Part shown: positions 1-13,672 of the stretch, one piece after another
Numbering within the stretch: the stretch's first letter is position 1
How the letters are laid out: the number at the start of each line of letters is the position of its first letter
Assembly: GCA_013399305.1 (NCBI GenBank)
Contig: VXAI01000161.1
Coordinates: forward strand, 405,578-469,577
DNA from: Rostratula benghalensis
Lineage: Eukaryota > Chordata > Aves > Charadriiformes > Rostratulidae
Direction: 5' to 3'
Length of the DNA stretch: 64,000 nt
Translations under genes and position numbers: made by a program
Notes under the pieces: model-generated
The model's input: the letters and a program-made list of their open reading frames with translations, nothing else
Database searches by the model: none
Told to the model about the DNA's origin: nothing

Positions 1-1399
1 TTTATTTATATAAATATTTTTTATTTACATATTTATTCTTATAAAGCATTTATGTTTTAAAGTAGAGTTAGTGTTTTCTGAGTACAATAACATTTGCTGA
101 AAAATAAGATTCCTTGAGCCAATTTTTAATTTCCTGGCTTGTTGTTTGGTTGGTCACAGGTTCCATGGAAAAAGAAACAACTGATATGCACAGACCCTGT
201 GCATTTCTAGCCTTGCATACCTGAATTTAATCTCTAACATATATTTTTCCCCACACCATTTTGATGATATACTTTGGTATGTAGGCCCTTTTTTTCAAAA
301 TAAGATAGAACCAGAACATTTTAAGTTTGGTTTGTATTTATCTTTTTAATAAAGAAAACATTGTCCAAAGGTTATAAAGATGGTCGTTCTTGTGCATCTT
401 GTAGGTTTAAAGGGGAACAAGATAGAGAGAACAGATTTTTTATTTAAGAAAAAGAAATGAACTGCCTATTACCTAAGACATGAGAAAGGAACAGAGGGTC
501 TCAGAACCTTAATTGTTAGTAGAGACATATGTATGATGCGTCAATTGGTCTTTTTTTAATACAAACCTACAAATTACAATGGCAGATAATACCATGTTTA
601 GCAGCTTTGCCTCCGATTTGTATTTGGAACAATGCTTGAGAATTCCATTGGAGACAATAAAATAGTTGTTGGCACATTTTAATTACTATATAAAAGCACA
701 GTCATTTCATGGAACTTCAGGGGGTAAAGAAGCCATCAATTACTGGGCTCAGCTTGAGTTTATTTAAACAAATTATTTTCTATTTCTAGATACATAAACC
801 ATACACTTCCAGTCCTTTGTGATATTTACTTCCAGGAGCTTTTCATTTGGGTTATAAAATATCCCAGGCTAACCATATATATTAAAAATCAATGTTACAA
901 AGGACAAGGTGATTATAGGCACCCTACAAGTGCTTTGGAAACAAACATACATTTGTAGGAATCTTTGTGCCACTACTCATTGAGCAGAGCAATATGTTTA
1001 ACACTGAAGCCCTAAGGCATTTTAAGCCTATAGCAGCAGAACACAAAAACAGTCTCAGCTCATGAGTCTTAAAGCTCCCCCTACTGATCCAGCTCAGTTT
1101 CAGTAAGGTATAGTAATAAATAAATATATAAGCTAACTATGGAAACAGTACAAATAAAAGATACACACACCAGGAAGCAAATATGACATGGTCTTATTCA
1201 AACTGACTGTTTGCAACACCTCATATTCCTTCCAAATTCAGGATACTGAGATACAATGCATTAAGGTAGACACACACGTTACACAGAGATGTAACTCTTA
1301 CTTATATTGAAAATACAGTCTGTCAGCTATGACAGCATAGGGGGAAAAAAGTTACCTGGTAGCAAGCAGTGCACTGGTTGAAGCTTTCTGAGCTGCTTT
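1..1399. other. AT-rich non-coding stretch, no gene seen
   Basis: No long open frame, repeat family or RNA gene is recognisable on either strand. The sequence is AT-rich with short T and A runs. It ends where CR1-like sequence begins at about 1400. Confidence 0.6.
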
Positions 1400-2150
1400 A
1401 GAATCTTGCTCTGCAATCCCAGGCACAAATACAGGCTGGACACAGAATAGGTGGAGAGCAGCGCTGAGGAGAAGGAGTTGGAGGTGGGTGTTGATGGATG
1501 AAAAGCTCAGCATGAGCCAGCAATGTGTGGCAGCCCAAAAAGCCAACAGCATCCTGGGCTGCATCAAAAGAAGTGTGGCAAAAGGGGGAGGGAGGGGATT
1601 CTACCCCTCTAATGTACTCTTAGGAGACTCCGGCTGGAGCATTGCATCCAGCTCTGGGGCTCCAACATAAGGACAGGGACCTGTTGGAACAAGTCCAGAG
1701 GAGGGCTAAGAGGATGATCAGAAGGCTGGAGAACCTCTCCTATGAAGACAGATTGAGAGAGTTGGGACTGTTCAGCCTGGAGAAGAAAAGATGCCAGGGA
1801 GACCTTACAGCAGTCTTTCCGTACTAAAAGGGGGCTACAGGAGAGATGGGGAGGGACCCTTGATCAGGGAGTGGAGCGATAGAACAAGGGGTAACAGTTT
1901 TAAACTGAAAGAGAGGAGATTTAGATTAGATATTAAGAAGAATTTTTTTACCATGAGGGTGGTGAGACACTGGAACAGGTTGCCCAGAGAAGCTGTGGCT
2001 GCCCCATACCTGGAGGTGTTCAAGGCCAGGTTGGAGGGGACTTGGAGCAACCTGGGCTGGTGGGAGGTGTCCCTGCCCAGGGCAGAGGGGTTGGAATTTG
2101 AGGATCTTTAAGCTCCCTTCCAACTCTAACCATTCTATGATTCTACAATC
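1400..2150 (+). mobile_element. CR1 LINE, 5'-truncated, plus strand
   Basis: This is the 3' part of a chicken-repeat-1 non-LTR retrotransposon. Broken pieces of the reverse-transcriptase C-terminus can be read in successive frames: [19 protein letters not shown] from about 1488, LLEQVQRRAKRMIRRLENLSYEDRLREL in pieces from about 1678, and RTRGNSFKLKERRFRLDI then MRVVRHWNRLPREA from about 1884. The frames are separated by frameshifts, and a segment is missing near 1600-1640, so no protein is made. The 3' end is typical of CR1: a 'cccttccaac' block followed by ATTCTATG-like octamers at 2131-2147 and no poly(A). The exact 5' boundary is uncertain by tens of bases. The copy resembles the one at 23155-23744 and is probably the same or a close subfamily. 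Confidence 0.93.
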
Positions 2151-5100
2151 CTAGTTTAGATGAATATTAATGAGTTAAAATTAACAGACTGTACTACTAA
2201 TATGTACATATATAATTATTTATATTCAGTGTTTGTGAAAGAAGAATTATTTTGTCTGTTTGGGAAAAAATATTTTTTTCTGTATATTGCTGTACTCACA
2301 TTGATGAATACATGTTTCGTTGAAAGAACGAATATTATCATGTGTTTTACAGAATGTTGCTTTGATCTTGGGAGGTAATATTCTATGCTTGACAACTACT
2401 CTACTTGTGAATATCAAATATTTCGGCCCTGGAAAATACAAGATTTGTGGAGGAAGTACTTTTAACTATCTAAGATGAGTACGTTATCCTGCAAATAACA
2501 ATTAATGGAATAATCTAAATATAATAGATAATAATAATGCCAAACATAAAATGCACATAAAAACTTGGTGCTAATAAAGTGACTCATGAAAAGTCTTAAT
2601 ATGAATTTGAGGAACTTAGAATAATCTTATACCAAAATAAGTATGTAATATGTATAATGATCACCAGGATTAAGCTTAAAACCAACTAAACAATCAGGAT
2701 AGAGACCAGTGCTTAACTGGAAATGTATTTCTAGCTTTCAGCTCAGCTCCTAGTCCATCTGTTAAACAGATATATCTTAATGTAAGACAGATATATTGGA
2801 TGATCCTTCACAGTAGGTCCCATTTTCTGTTGAGTTAAGAAGGTTTGAACTTTACTTTTCTCTTTAGCTGCTAAGATATCAGCATGATGGACACAGCAAT
2901 ATTGTTGCTGGAATACATCGAGTTCCTGTCTAGGACCAAGGGTGTTGTAACATGGGACTATGTTTGGCCTGTACACACAAAACTCCCTTAATTATGAGTG
3001 TTCAACCTCTGCTTATACTCACTACGCTTCATCTTCACTGATTCTTATTCTCTGATCTATGAATCGTTTTGGGTTTTTTTTTGTGGCTAAACCCTGCTCC
3101 TTTTTCTGGCATGACTTCTACACCTGTTTATAGTATTTTCCTTGAGTCATTCACTTTCCCTTGTCCTTTAGATGTATTTCTCAGACATAGCTGATTACTG
3201 CATTCATGCATTAATACTGTTCAACAGCAAGCAGTTTCCATACCTCTCATGCAGTGCTGACTGTAGGGTGCTATTATGGAAAAATGAAACAAAACAAACC
3301 CCCCTAATTAAAAAAAAAAAAAAAAAGACACCCTCTTGCCTTTAATAGGAATAAAGGAAATAATTTTTTGTTTAAACATATTGTAAATGGATTATAGTAA
3401 GGAATCAGACACAATGTGCAGATGGAGACTGTTTATCTTCTATGTAATGAGTAGAATTTTAAAACTTGCTTAACTACTTTTGCCTCAGTGGTAATAGAAC
3501 TTTTAGTTCAAAATCCCAATAACAAGTTTTCTTGGTGTATATCAACAGAGGCATTTAGACTTCTACCAAACTTGATAAAACAAGAGAAGAAATTTCCCCT
3601 TATGTACAAATACATCACATGTTTCATTGTAAAGGTAGGTAAAAGAAAAGTAAACACTGCCAGTTTACGTGTAGGGCAAACACTATGATCTATTGGCTAA
3701 AAAACTTTGCCAATTTGTTATTTGATAAACTCTTGAATGCTTTCAGATGTCTTTGTTGACATTTCTGAACTTAGTTACAGTTTCTGGAATAGCCTATGAT
3801 ACCGTTGGTGAAAAGTGCTGTGTAAAAGTCTCCACTTGTACAGAATATGGGCTGAGTTTGTAGATGATGGCCTTGCTCAGAATCCCAAAGGAATAGCAAT
3901 TCCAAGAATTTACAAATTGTACATTCATGTTGTAAGTTTTAATTCCGAGACTTAGATGTGGAACAAATGGTTGGTGGAAGAGAAAGATGTTAGTAAGAGA
4001 AACCTGAATTCTCTCATAGGTCCTTGATCTCTACCAGCTTTCTTTTCAGCTTATTTACCAGTAACTAACTCCCTTTCTAATGTCAGTCCTACTGTATTTG
4101 CTGAATTGTTCAATCTCTTTATGATCCTATCCTCTCTTTATGTATTTTTTCCATTACAAAGACTCCACATCTGATTTTGTTTAAATCTTTTGTTTTCTGT
4201 CTTGCTTTGCAAATAGAACTTGAAATAATGTAAGAATACATCTTCTTCATCCTGGCAAAATTTTGAAGAGAAAATCAGTCATTTCTAATCAGGCAGATAT
4301 TTCAACTCTTCATTCCTGTGCACTTCAAAGTTTTTAGGTCCTTCAGATTTTTTGTTATTCCTCAAATTATACATATATATAAATATTGCAGTTGCTAGAG
4401 TTAGATTTACCATTATTTTAAAACAAGCAAGATAGAAGCCTTAGAAGAAGTTCCAACACCCTTAAGAGTTCAGACCTTGCACTCTTGGGAAACTAGTGTT
4501 CAGAATGATCCAAGCAACAAGCCAGATGACAAAATTTCTCACTCATCTGAATCTAGTCACAACTGGTAGAGGATCAAATTCTCAGTAAATGTTATGCTGG
4601 GTCCTTGGATGGAAATTCTACATTGCAATTTTGCCTATTCATTTTGCATTAAGATTATAAGATAACTAATAAAAACTCTGTAAGGCAAGTGTTTTTTTTT
4701 TTGATCTGTGTCCACAAATAAACTGCTTTGTGCTATATGCAGTACCCTGAAATGAAATGATCAGTCACAGCAAGCACATTGTCAACATTAAGTGGTGCAA
4801 ATCTCAATCCACCGAGGCTTCTTACTAATCAAAATGTATATTACTCAGATTTTTTATTAAATATGTTAGCAACTGCACGAACTAACATAGAAGGCAAGAT
4901 TCAGTAGAGGAGGTGCTTCGCACTGACAGATGCAGGACAAGGTCGTGCTTTCACAGCATCTTCAACCAAATACAATCAAAGTTCTCTTGGTTCTGCTTCA
5001 ACACTCGGTTGTTCCATTCACCAGGAATAATCCTGTCCCTCCCTTGTGCACATGTGTAGCAGGTTGGCTTAGAGACAATTTCCTTGCTTGAAAACAGTCC

Positions 5101-5255
5101 TATAAAGCAAAGTGGTTAATTTTCAGCCAGAACATCTAAATAAAACACCTCACCAAAGGTTTATGTGAGTGTCACAGCTGGCAAAGGGCTACAAAGGCTA
5201 GGACTACTGCACACACAGGTTAGATTGGTTGTAGTTTGTGTGTAATTGGGCCTGA
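2151..5255. other. AT-rich non-coding stretch with poly(A) run
   Basis: No coding region or recognised transposon is visible. The stretch holds a 17-bp A run at 3310-3326 and a 12-bp T run at 4691-4702. Short open frames here have no protein-like composition. Confidence 0.55.
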
Positions 5256-5760
5256 GCCAGTAAAGACAGACTTTGTTTGAGAAAACAAAACTCCCATCTG
5301 GAGTCAAAAAGTCATAAATTGACCAGTCAAGTCCAAGAATTGATATCTAGAATAAAAAACCAAAAAAACCAAGGAGACATTTCCAGCTCCACAGATATTA
5401 AGACATGCATGCTTCAGTTAGAAAGAGTGACCGGTCTATATCTTCTAGTGAAAAAGAAAAAATCAAGTTCAGAAGGATTTAAACTGCCGAGGTCCTCTGA
5501 AGTAATTCAAAAGTAAAACAGATACAAAACTTCGAGGCTGAGATACAAGAGTTCTCACTTAAGATGTAAGCTCAGAAACAGAGAATGCAGAGAGACACAA
5601 ACCCTGCTCTGACAAGCATCAAACATTCAAAGGTGGTCTGACAGACTGAGGGATTGAAAGAGGAATTGTGGCTTAATTCTCTTTAACTTTTAATTCTTTA
5701 ACTGCATCCCTTATCAAAATAAACAAACAAACAAAAAAAAAACCCCACAAAAAAAAAAAG
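5256..5760 (+). pseudogene. Decayed coiled-coil protein fragment, probable processed pseudogene
   Basis: One frame (5256 to stop 5514-5516) reads a polar, Q/K/E/L-rich segment with heptad-like spacing, including HLESKSHKLTSQVQELISRI. After a frameshift near 5514, the reading resumes from 5516 with KQIQNFEAEIQEFSLKM, then a TAA at 5567-5569, then AQKQRMQRD, a TGA at 5639-5641 and QTEGLKEEL, ending at TAA 5684-5686. Each internal stop is one C-to-T change from Gln (CAA) or Arg (CGA). Coiled-coil character continues across the frameshift and both stops, which is hard to get by chance. An AATAAA lies at 5718-5723 and an A-rich tail at about 5721-5760, as in a retrocopy. No splice acceptor is evident upstream. 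I cannot name the parent gene. A decayed ordinary exon is the alternative. Confidence 0.45.
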
Positions 5761-7165
5761 CTGTTTGTATTGGATGCTGTGAATGAACATGTTTATTTTT
5801 GCTAGAGACTAAGCTGTCTTGTGCTAAGGATGACTTTGTAAATGCCAACGAGGTTTTCCTAGCTGAAGAGTCTGACAAATGCACACAGTGAGAGAACTGT
5901 GCACCTCCTCCACTGTCAGCTGTCAAAAAAAAAAAAAAAAAAAAAGGGAATAAGGTGTTTCCCAGAGAGAGACTGTCTGGACCAAGGGGACAGCTGCAGT
6001 CACACAAGTCAGGGAATGAAGAACTCCCTCAGAGTAATCAGAAGTGACCAGGATGAATTGCTGGTGCCTAACAATAGAAACCCAGAGGTGTACTTAAACT
6101 CAAAAGGTACTTTGAGATTCTTTCATCACTTTGCTATTCTATTACATAACTTTTCTTTAAGTTTCAAAGACATTATAGCAGTGACTGTATTGCATAACTG
6201 TCCACAGAACATTTCTAGAATGTGTGGGTTTACTTTATGCAATATATATCTGTCTCTTGATGGATTAGATAATATGTGTAGTAGCTTATGTTTTTTACAG
6301 ATTTGTTTGAATCATAATGACATAAATCAAACCAGATTTTTCAGCTTTTTAAAGTACACGGCAGCCATTTTTTTAAAATAACATATCTTGTTTTTATGCT
6401 GCTTACAACTTGTTAACAACTACCTCTTTTTAAAGGTACTGATAGAATAATTACTTACAGTCAATCTTAAATTATAATTTTATTATATATTTGTGTGCTG
6501 AAAATAGTGTACCATAGCCACAACTATCTTACTCATTTTAGCCCATCAGCTCTAAAATTTATTTGATTATAAAACATTAAGTATACTGAGAATAAACCAT
6601 GGTTGTTTTTAAATGAGAGATGATTTATGAGATTCTGACAGCTCAGTTTTGTAAGCCTTGGTCTGTCTCAAATAATAAGAGACAAGCTCAAAAACATATA
6701 AACTCAAAGTCCTAATTCTTCCTTCTGGGAAACATTTTTTTTTTCTCTCTTCACTTTGTTTATTCTGAGAAGAAAACCAAACCAACCCTTGATGTGCAGT
6801 AACTACAGAATTATGTGGGGAAATATTTTTTTTATATACTTTTTTTTTTCCATTTTCTTCAGCTAAACCTATTCTAGGAGTGTACATAAATAAAGGCATA
6901 AATTATGCTGTCTTCCACCATTTGCATACAGCTAAGCCTAGGATGTCTTCAGTCAGTTTATTATTCCATAGTATCCCTACATACTCCTCGACAGGTATTT
7001 GAGATCCGAAATGTCAGCAGAAGTTTAAACCAAAGAAAGGTAAAGTATCTGCTTCTATATCCAGGAAGAAATAGTAATTAAGAACATAATGCTTCATTCA
7101 ATAGTGTCTTCCTAGCACTCCCAGTCAAAACAAAAACTTAGCAAGAAACCCAGACTCAAACCTAA
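5761..7165. other. AT-rich non-coding stretch with 21-bp poly(A)
   Basis: There is a 21-bp A run at 5925-5945. A 160-codon open frame crosses it (5899-6381), but its start encodes the homopolymer as lysines and the rest has no recognisable domain, so I do not call it a gene. Nothing else is seen. Confidence 0.5.
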
Positions 7166-7742
7166 ACACAGAATCACAGAATATTTAGAGTTGGAAAGGA
7201 CCTCTGAAAGCACCATGTCCAAACATACACAAAACCACAACCCACTTCCTACAATCTTGGTCACTACAGCATGCCCTGAAATGCCACATCTACATGTGTC
7301 TTAAATACCGCCAGGGATGGTGACCCAACCACCTCCCTGGGAAGGCCCTTCTAGTGCCTGTCCACCCTCTCAGTAAAGTAATTCTGCCTAATATTTAATA
7401 TGAGCCTCCCCTGCTGCAACTTCAGACCATTTCCTCTGGTCCTGTCATTATTCCCTTGGGAGAAGAGGTCAACACCCACCTCTCTGCAACCTGCTTTCAG
7501 GGAGCTGTAGAGGGCAAGGAGGTCTCCCTTCATTCAGCCTCCTCTTTTCCAGACTCAACATGCCCAGTTCCCTCAGTCTCTCCTCATTGGACTTGTTCTC
7601 TAAACTGATCATCAGCATGGTGGCTCTCCTCTGGACATGCTCCAGCACTTCTTGTGTTGAGGTGCCCAGAACTGAACACAGCACTCGAGGTGAGGCCTCA
7701 CCAGTGCCCAGTACAGGGGCACCATCACTTCCCTACTCCACA
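7166..7742 (-). mobile_element. CR1 LINE, 5'-truncated, minus strand
   Basis: Read on the minus strand, this is the 3' end of a CR1 element. The reverse-complemented 3' terminus 'acagaatcacagaat' at about 7167-7181 is followed by 'agttggaaaggacc'. Reverse-transcriptase C-terminal pieces are visible on the minus strand, for example [28 protein letters not shown] around 7560-7650, in broken pieces, and DRTRGNGLKLQQGRLILNIR around 7380-7450. Frames shift between the pieces, so the copy is dead. A short A/C-rich block sits near the 3' end (about 7219-7250). The copy closely resembles the larger one at 59129-59950 and probably belongs to the same subfamily. Confidence 0.93.
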
Positions 7743-10700
7743 AAACACTCCCTCCCAAAAAAGATAGCAAGCCCAAAACAAAAGAAAACCCAAACCAAAC
7801 AGTGAAATGCCGTTGTTTTGGCTACAAGTTAGTAAACTAATAAAACTTTAACATGTTGACCTTAATGGCAATAAAATATCGAGTTGAGATTTGTGTATTG
7901 CTGTCAATGGTATTAAGCAGCAGGAAAATAGTTGAGAGCTCTTCCAAGGAGTGGATGCACAACTTTTTTTTTTTTTTTTTTGTGACAAAACTGTTTCTAC
8001 CTTGAAGAGTTGCAAGAGAAATGCACTGGGGAAGGCAACGTGTAACTGAACGGGAGAACTCCAGGGAGGAAGGTTGGAAGTAGGGGGAGCAGGTGTGGAA
8101 ATTATATCCCACCTAGAGAAGGAGGTCAGGATTCTCTGGACATCCGAGCATCACATGTCCAAGTGAGATGTCAGTGCTTGTCACCGACAGCTGCTCTGTA
8201 TTATCCTGAGGGTAAACTCAGCACAACCCACACAGAGCCATCATTCCCTGGAGTCAAAGAGAATACTGCCAGCTCACCCCAGCAAAAAATTTTACTCTCA
8301 CACATTTTAAACAGCTTTAAACATCATTTTAATTGGGGTAGGAGGGGTAGCAGCAAAGGTAATCTGTGCATTTATACTCTTGTTCTGTGTTTCAGAGGCA
8401 GTTGTAATGAACTGCTTGAAGCAAACATTACAGGTTGTTTTTCTGCTGAGAGAAGTCAAATGAAATGACCTTCTTTTCATCTGCTATTCTTTTCAGCTTT
8501 TGAAGTTACTTCCTTTTGAAGAGACAATCCATTTATCAGTCGTATCTGCATGAAAGTCATAAATTTATCTAATAAAAATTCCGGTAATTTTCTTTAAGGT
8601 GGACTATGCAGACTACAGTCACAATTTTTTTTTTTTTTTTTTTTTGGTTAAATAAATTAATGAACAATTTAAAAACTGAAAGGCTTAAAAAAAGTTAGCA
8701 TAAGAATTGGAGCCTAAGTGAAAAATACTCCCTATAGCTAAACCTAAACAGGGTAGAGGGGAGAATAATTTTAAGCTGTGTATTTTAGCCCTATTGCTCT
8801 TTATTAGATTGACTCTAATTTATACCATGTGTTTATGATGCTAAAAGCCAGTAACAAAGAATCATTACATGGAATGGTTAGGCTGGTGAGATCCAGAGCT
8901 AGCAGGCAGAAAAGTTGATGGGAATTGAAGCCATATCTGTATCTGAGCACATGAGTAAGTACAACATAGCGATACAGGAGCTCATACAGGTCACCTATTT
9001 TTAAATATATACATAATCAGAATTAATGCAATCCACTAGTAAGAATTATATGTTCTTCTTCCTTTAGAAGGACTGTTTTTTAAGATCTAATTCAAAATTA
9101 ATAACGCAGAAGGTATGGATTCATTATCTTGTGTCAAAATCCTTCTTAACAAGTAAGATAAGCAAAGAGAAAAAGTGTGAATAAAAAAGAAGAGTTTCAG
9201 GGACCAAATTACTCCTGTCCTCATCAATTTCAGAGAATAAATTTTTTATATACCCCAAGAACTGATTGGTAAGACAGAAAAAGGAAAATGTGTAGAAAAG
9301 TTCCTTAATCTGCATCATCAGTATATCCTCAGAGTACACGAAGAGTGAAGGATCACTCACGGGTAAGCTCAAATAAAGTAAATTCTAGTATACTTTTTTT
9401 TTCCCCATTGACATTGGAAACCTTGTAGAATTTTTTGTTCTTCATTTATTTATATTCAATTGCCTGTTCCTAATCAGTATCCAACCCGCCTCTTATCAGG
9501 AAAAATTACTCTGAAATTACCAAATTTCCTTTGAAATAGTCATAACAAAGATTGAAATCAGGATGAAGTTGATCTCAAGAAAAAAGATTATTCTCTTGTA
9601 GATAGCTGACATAGACTTCTATTTGACCTTGAAATTATTTCTGAATATACTCAGATTATAGCAGTAAATATATGAAAATTTTACGTTTACAGTGTTCACT
9701 TCATTGAGAAACATGTTAAAGGCAAGGAAGAATTGCACTCTTTCTGTGCATAAAAATCATATAATTCATTGTTATTATTATTGCTGTTATTATCATTACT
9801 TATTTGCACTACAGTACCATTTGGAGATTTCATGCAATTATTCTGGCAGAATGCAGCACTAACCCTGCAGGAGATCAATTCTCCTGTTTGACAAATATCT
9901 GTAAATGGAAGTGGAAAAATTCTTACTTCACCTCTGGATTCAGCCAATACATTTCAAAGTTATTTAAATTCTTTGTAATGAAGACAGAGACACAAGACCA
10001 GTCAAATAAATAGGGAGCTCCCTTAAGATGTCATAAATCCAGTTTCAACTGAAATCTTAGTGTTATTTAGACCACTGCTATGACCGTGATCACAACTCCT
10101 GGATTGTGATCCTCTCTGATCTTTAACAAAAATTATGTCCCCATGGAACTAAGAGCCCTTTTCTTCTGCACAGGCATAACTAAATAGTTTTGGAAACTAT
10201 GACAAGGGAAAACATATGAAAAAACCTCAAACCCCCAAACCAGCCTAATTCCTACAAGCTTACATTATATATGAGCTAAAACACGTTCATTACCCTGAAG
10301 TCTTTACAACCAGGACAGACTAAAGATAAAACGGGAAGAGAGATAAGAAAGCAGGAAGGTGACTTGCTAAAGATCATGGAAATCAGCAGCACTATCGGGC
10401 ACAGAAACCACCCACCACCATGGCCTAATAATCTATTTCCAATGGCCTCTTGTCTCCCAGATATCTGAGCTTGTTATATCTTCCCTCAGTTCAGTGGACA
10501 GCCATTCTCAGTTTTTTTCAGTTAAGAGTTCATTAAAGTGCAAAAAAATCCAAGTGTGCCTCAGAAATACTTGTAGCAAAGCATGAAATACAGGTTAAGG
10601 TAGTTTAATATTGTATATATGTATTTCTTTGGTCTCAAAGTGGTTGAAAGCTCAGATTCATGTAAAAAAAAATGCTCAAAGTGACAGTAAAACATGTAAA

Positions 10701-13672
10701 CAATAAACAACTATGTGACAAATTACACAGAGAACCTCTGAGGTAAGTTCTTGCTAAATATGAGAAACTGGAGCAATTTATTACCTTTGAAACGTAAAGC
10801 TGAAAAAATAAAAAAAAAAATAAAAAAGGGGAAAAAAAAGAAAGCAATTTGCATAATGGTGAATTAAAGAATCATAAAATTAAATACTGTACTCATTTTG
10901 TTTCATCAACTACTGCTATGACATCTATTTCAGACCAGTAGCTGTACTTTGTCACCAGTAGCTTTATATAAAACTAGCTGGCTGCTCCAAGCTCAGGTAT
11001 CCAACAAAGGGTAGGAGATCTTTGACAAAAATACCATTTATAGTCAGCACTTAAGTTAGCTTTTTACATTAAAAATCTGATTTCAAATTATTATAATTTG
11101 GGGTTTGTCTTCATTTGTACTTAGAAGTAAACATTAAAACCAGAAAACAATGTATAATTGATTTTTCCCTGAAGTTTTGGTTTTTTTTTTTTTTTTTTAA
11201 AGGTTTCCCTCACTTGTTTTTCTTTTTTAAATAAACAAAAAATAAACTAAAACAAATAGACTGTATATTTTGCAATGAGGAAACTCAAAATAAATAAAAC
11301 ATTTTTCAGCTGTGTAATTCTGAGTTATTTAAGAAGATAACAAGACTAGCAGCAGTGTGCTCTCCTGTATCAGAAACACTATATACACGTATCAAACAAC
11401 TTACTGAATCAGCCATTTGTCTGTGCAGTAGCCATTTATGGAAAATACCAATGCCAATGACTGGAATGCTGAGAAAAAATTTATTTTTATTTTTATATGT
11501 TTTTTTTCACCACTTGGGGAAAATTGGAGTCAAGTGAAAAGTAGGGACTATGTCTAGGTAAACCTGATTGTAAAAGCATCTCAATGTCTTAAAATTGTAC
11601 TATATCAATTTTAAGAAAAAGGAAGGACTGGTTGCACAAAAAAGGTTGCCTTTATCTTTATGCTCTCATTTTATATCATTATTTCATAGAAGAGAGCAAC
11701 ATCCTCTCCATCTCTACCCCACCACCCACTCCTGATTTGAATACCTCATCAAGTTCAATGGATAATTTTTCTATACATAATTTTTAGATTTCAGACTTTT
11801 CTGACTTAGAAAATTCTTCGGCTGGTTTATTCCATAAAGAAGACACGTAATGTTTCTATAACTGGCTAGCATTTTAGAAACAGAACAAATAACTCTGCAG
11901 AACAAAAGAGACTGACAGATGGAACACTATATTTAGAAGTTATTTGTCAGCCATCAAAGCTTTTTTGAGGCACTTGAAATGATTATTAAGACTGTGAAAT
12001 TTAAGATCTCTTATCACAAGATATCTTTTTTTAAACAATTGGCACAGCATGACCATCTTCTACAAGGTGCTTTATTTCTACAAAATCAATGATTGGTGTG
12101 TCATATTCTGCAGGTTAAGTAAATACAAAATTGACAATCATTTGTTACACCACTTAGAGACATTTTGCTTATAATTCTTGTGATGCTGTAAGAGAAATTA
12201 GCAAGCATAACAAAAACAAAAATTTGGTGACTACCTGTGATGCCAGAAAAAAATGCATATGTTTAGTTGAGGTACTATTTTTTTGCACTGTAGAATCAAA
12301 CGCTGGTTGGGCTGAGTGAGTGCTTGGAGAATACATATCATGTGATTCAGCTGTCAGTGTCATAACAAGCAAGTAACTCATAAAATTGAGTTAACTCTTA
12401 AAAATAATCCCAAACAAGCACACAAAAAGAGTTGTTCTCAAGTTCCTTTTTTTATTTATTTGTTTGTTTAGTTTACTAGTGAGTTAGGGAATTCACAGTG
12501 AAGAAAGACCAAAGTAGCTTGGCAGAATTTGTTCCCTCTAATATTTGTATGTCTCTCTAAGTCCATGCAGTTGGAGCCATTCTCTTCTTAAAGCATGCAA
12601 AGATCAGTGTTTTGATTTTTGATTTTCAGTGCTGGAACAGTAAATAATCTGCAAGATGTACTTATCTCTTTCACTATCTTCCCTGTTTCCACCAGACATT
12701 TGGTAAAACACCTGCAGAACAGACAAAATATTTAGCGTATTCATATGTAAATATCTTTTTTTTTTTTTTTTTTTAATCTGTAAATGTTCTTTTCCCAAAT
12801 AATTCCTCTAGTGGAAAGCTTCATAAAGATAAAACACAATTTGAGATAGAAGAATTGTGTACTTTTGATAGCAGATACCTTTATGCAGTTATGCCACTCA
12901 ACCAGAAGTAGCTCTTCTTTTTCCTTAAATTAGTAGAAGACCATTTGCTAGCACTGGCACTGATAACACAACTCCAGAAAACCAATAGAAATATTTTTAG
13001 TGACTTCCATATATCTGTCTATCCAGGCAAAAGTATCTTAACTCTCTGAGCTTTGAAAACTTTTATGCTAAATATGGCAATGTCTCATAGGCAGTTTGTG
13101 GGTTCTAAGTTTTTGCCCTTACCGAGAGTTGAAAGAAGGGGAAAAAATGGACTTGGATGAAATTGTTTTATTTCTCAAACATAGTTGAAGTTTGAAAATA
13201 TGTATTTAGGTAGACAAATACTGCCCGTATGGAAACAGCACAAGTTTGGAATAACCTTCTCCTGCTCCTTTTTAGTGTTCTGGAAGCTGTCAAAGAATTA
13301 AAGCAATTTGCAAGAGCTGGTTGCATCTCTTTCGTGAAGTAGCAATTACAGACTATGAAAATGCCTGTGATGATGTTTCCAGGGGGCAAGAGAATGTTGG
13401 TGCTTGGCTTCTTGGGCTGAGGATAGATAGGGGCTGGCCTTGATAAAGGACATCAAGACAGCTCAGTGGGGACTCCCCTCTCTTTATCTCAGGAGTAGAT
13501 TTAAGTTGATGCTGTCAAGATTGGTCTTAGCCTGAGCTAAATGCAGCCGTTCCCTGGCCTGGTTATGACCCAGATTTCCCTATCCTGACCCCCATCCTGA
13601 CCCCCATCCCCATCTCATCTCTTCCACATCTCCACAGCTCTTCTGGGCCACCTCAGCACTGTGTCTCACCCG
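7743..13672. other. AT-rich non-coding stretch with several homopolymer runs
   Basis: No gene or transposon is recognised in about 5.9 kb. T runs of 18, 21, 18 and 19 bp lie at 7964-7981, 8625-8645, 11181-11198 and 12756-12774. An imperfect (ATT)n microsatellite is at about 9770-9800. From about 13388 the composition becomes GC-richer up to the CR1 copy, including a short imperfect tandem (unit 'cctgacccccat') at about 13583-13612. Confidence 0.55.

Noticed and set aside
5899..6381. 160-codon open frame on the plus strand
   Set aside because: Its early part translates a 21-bp A run as lysines, and the rest shows no domain or conserved-looking pattern. Likely a chance frame.
8860..8890. Possible tiny CR1 terminus ('aatcattacatggaatggtt')
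   Set aside because: Only a loose resemblance to the terminal octamers, with no following 'ggaagggacc' block.
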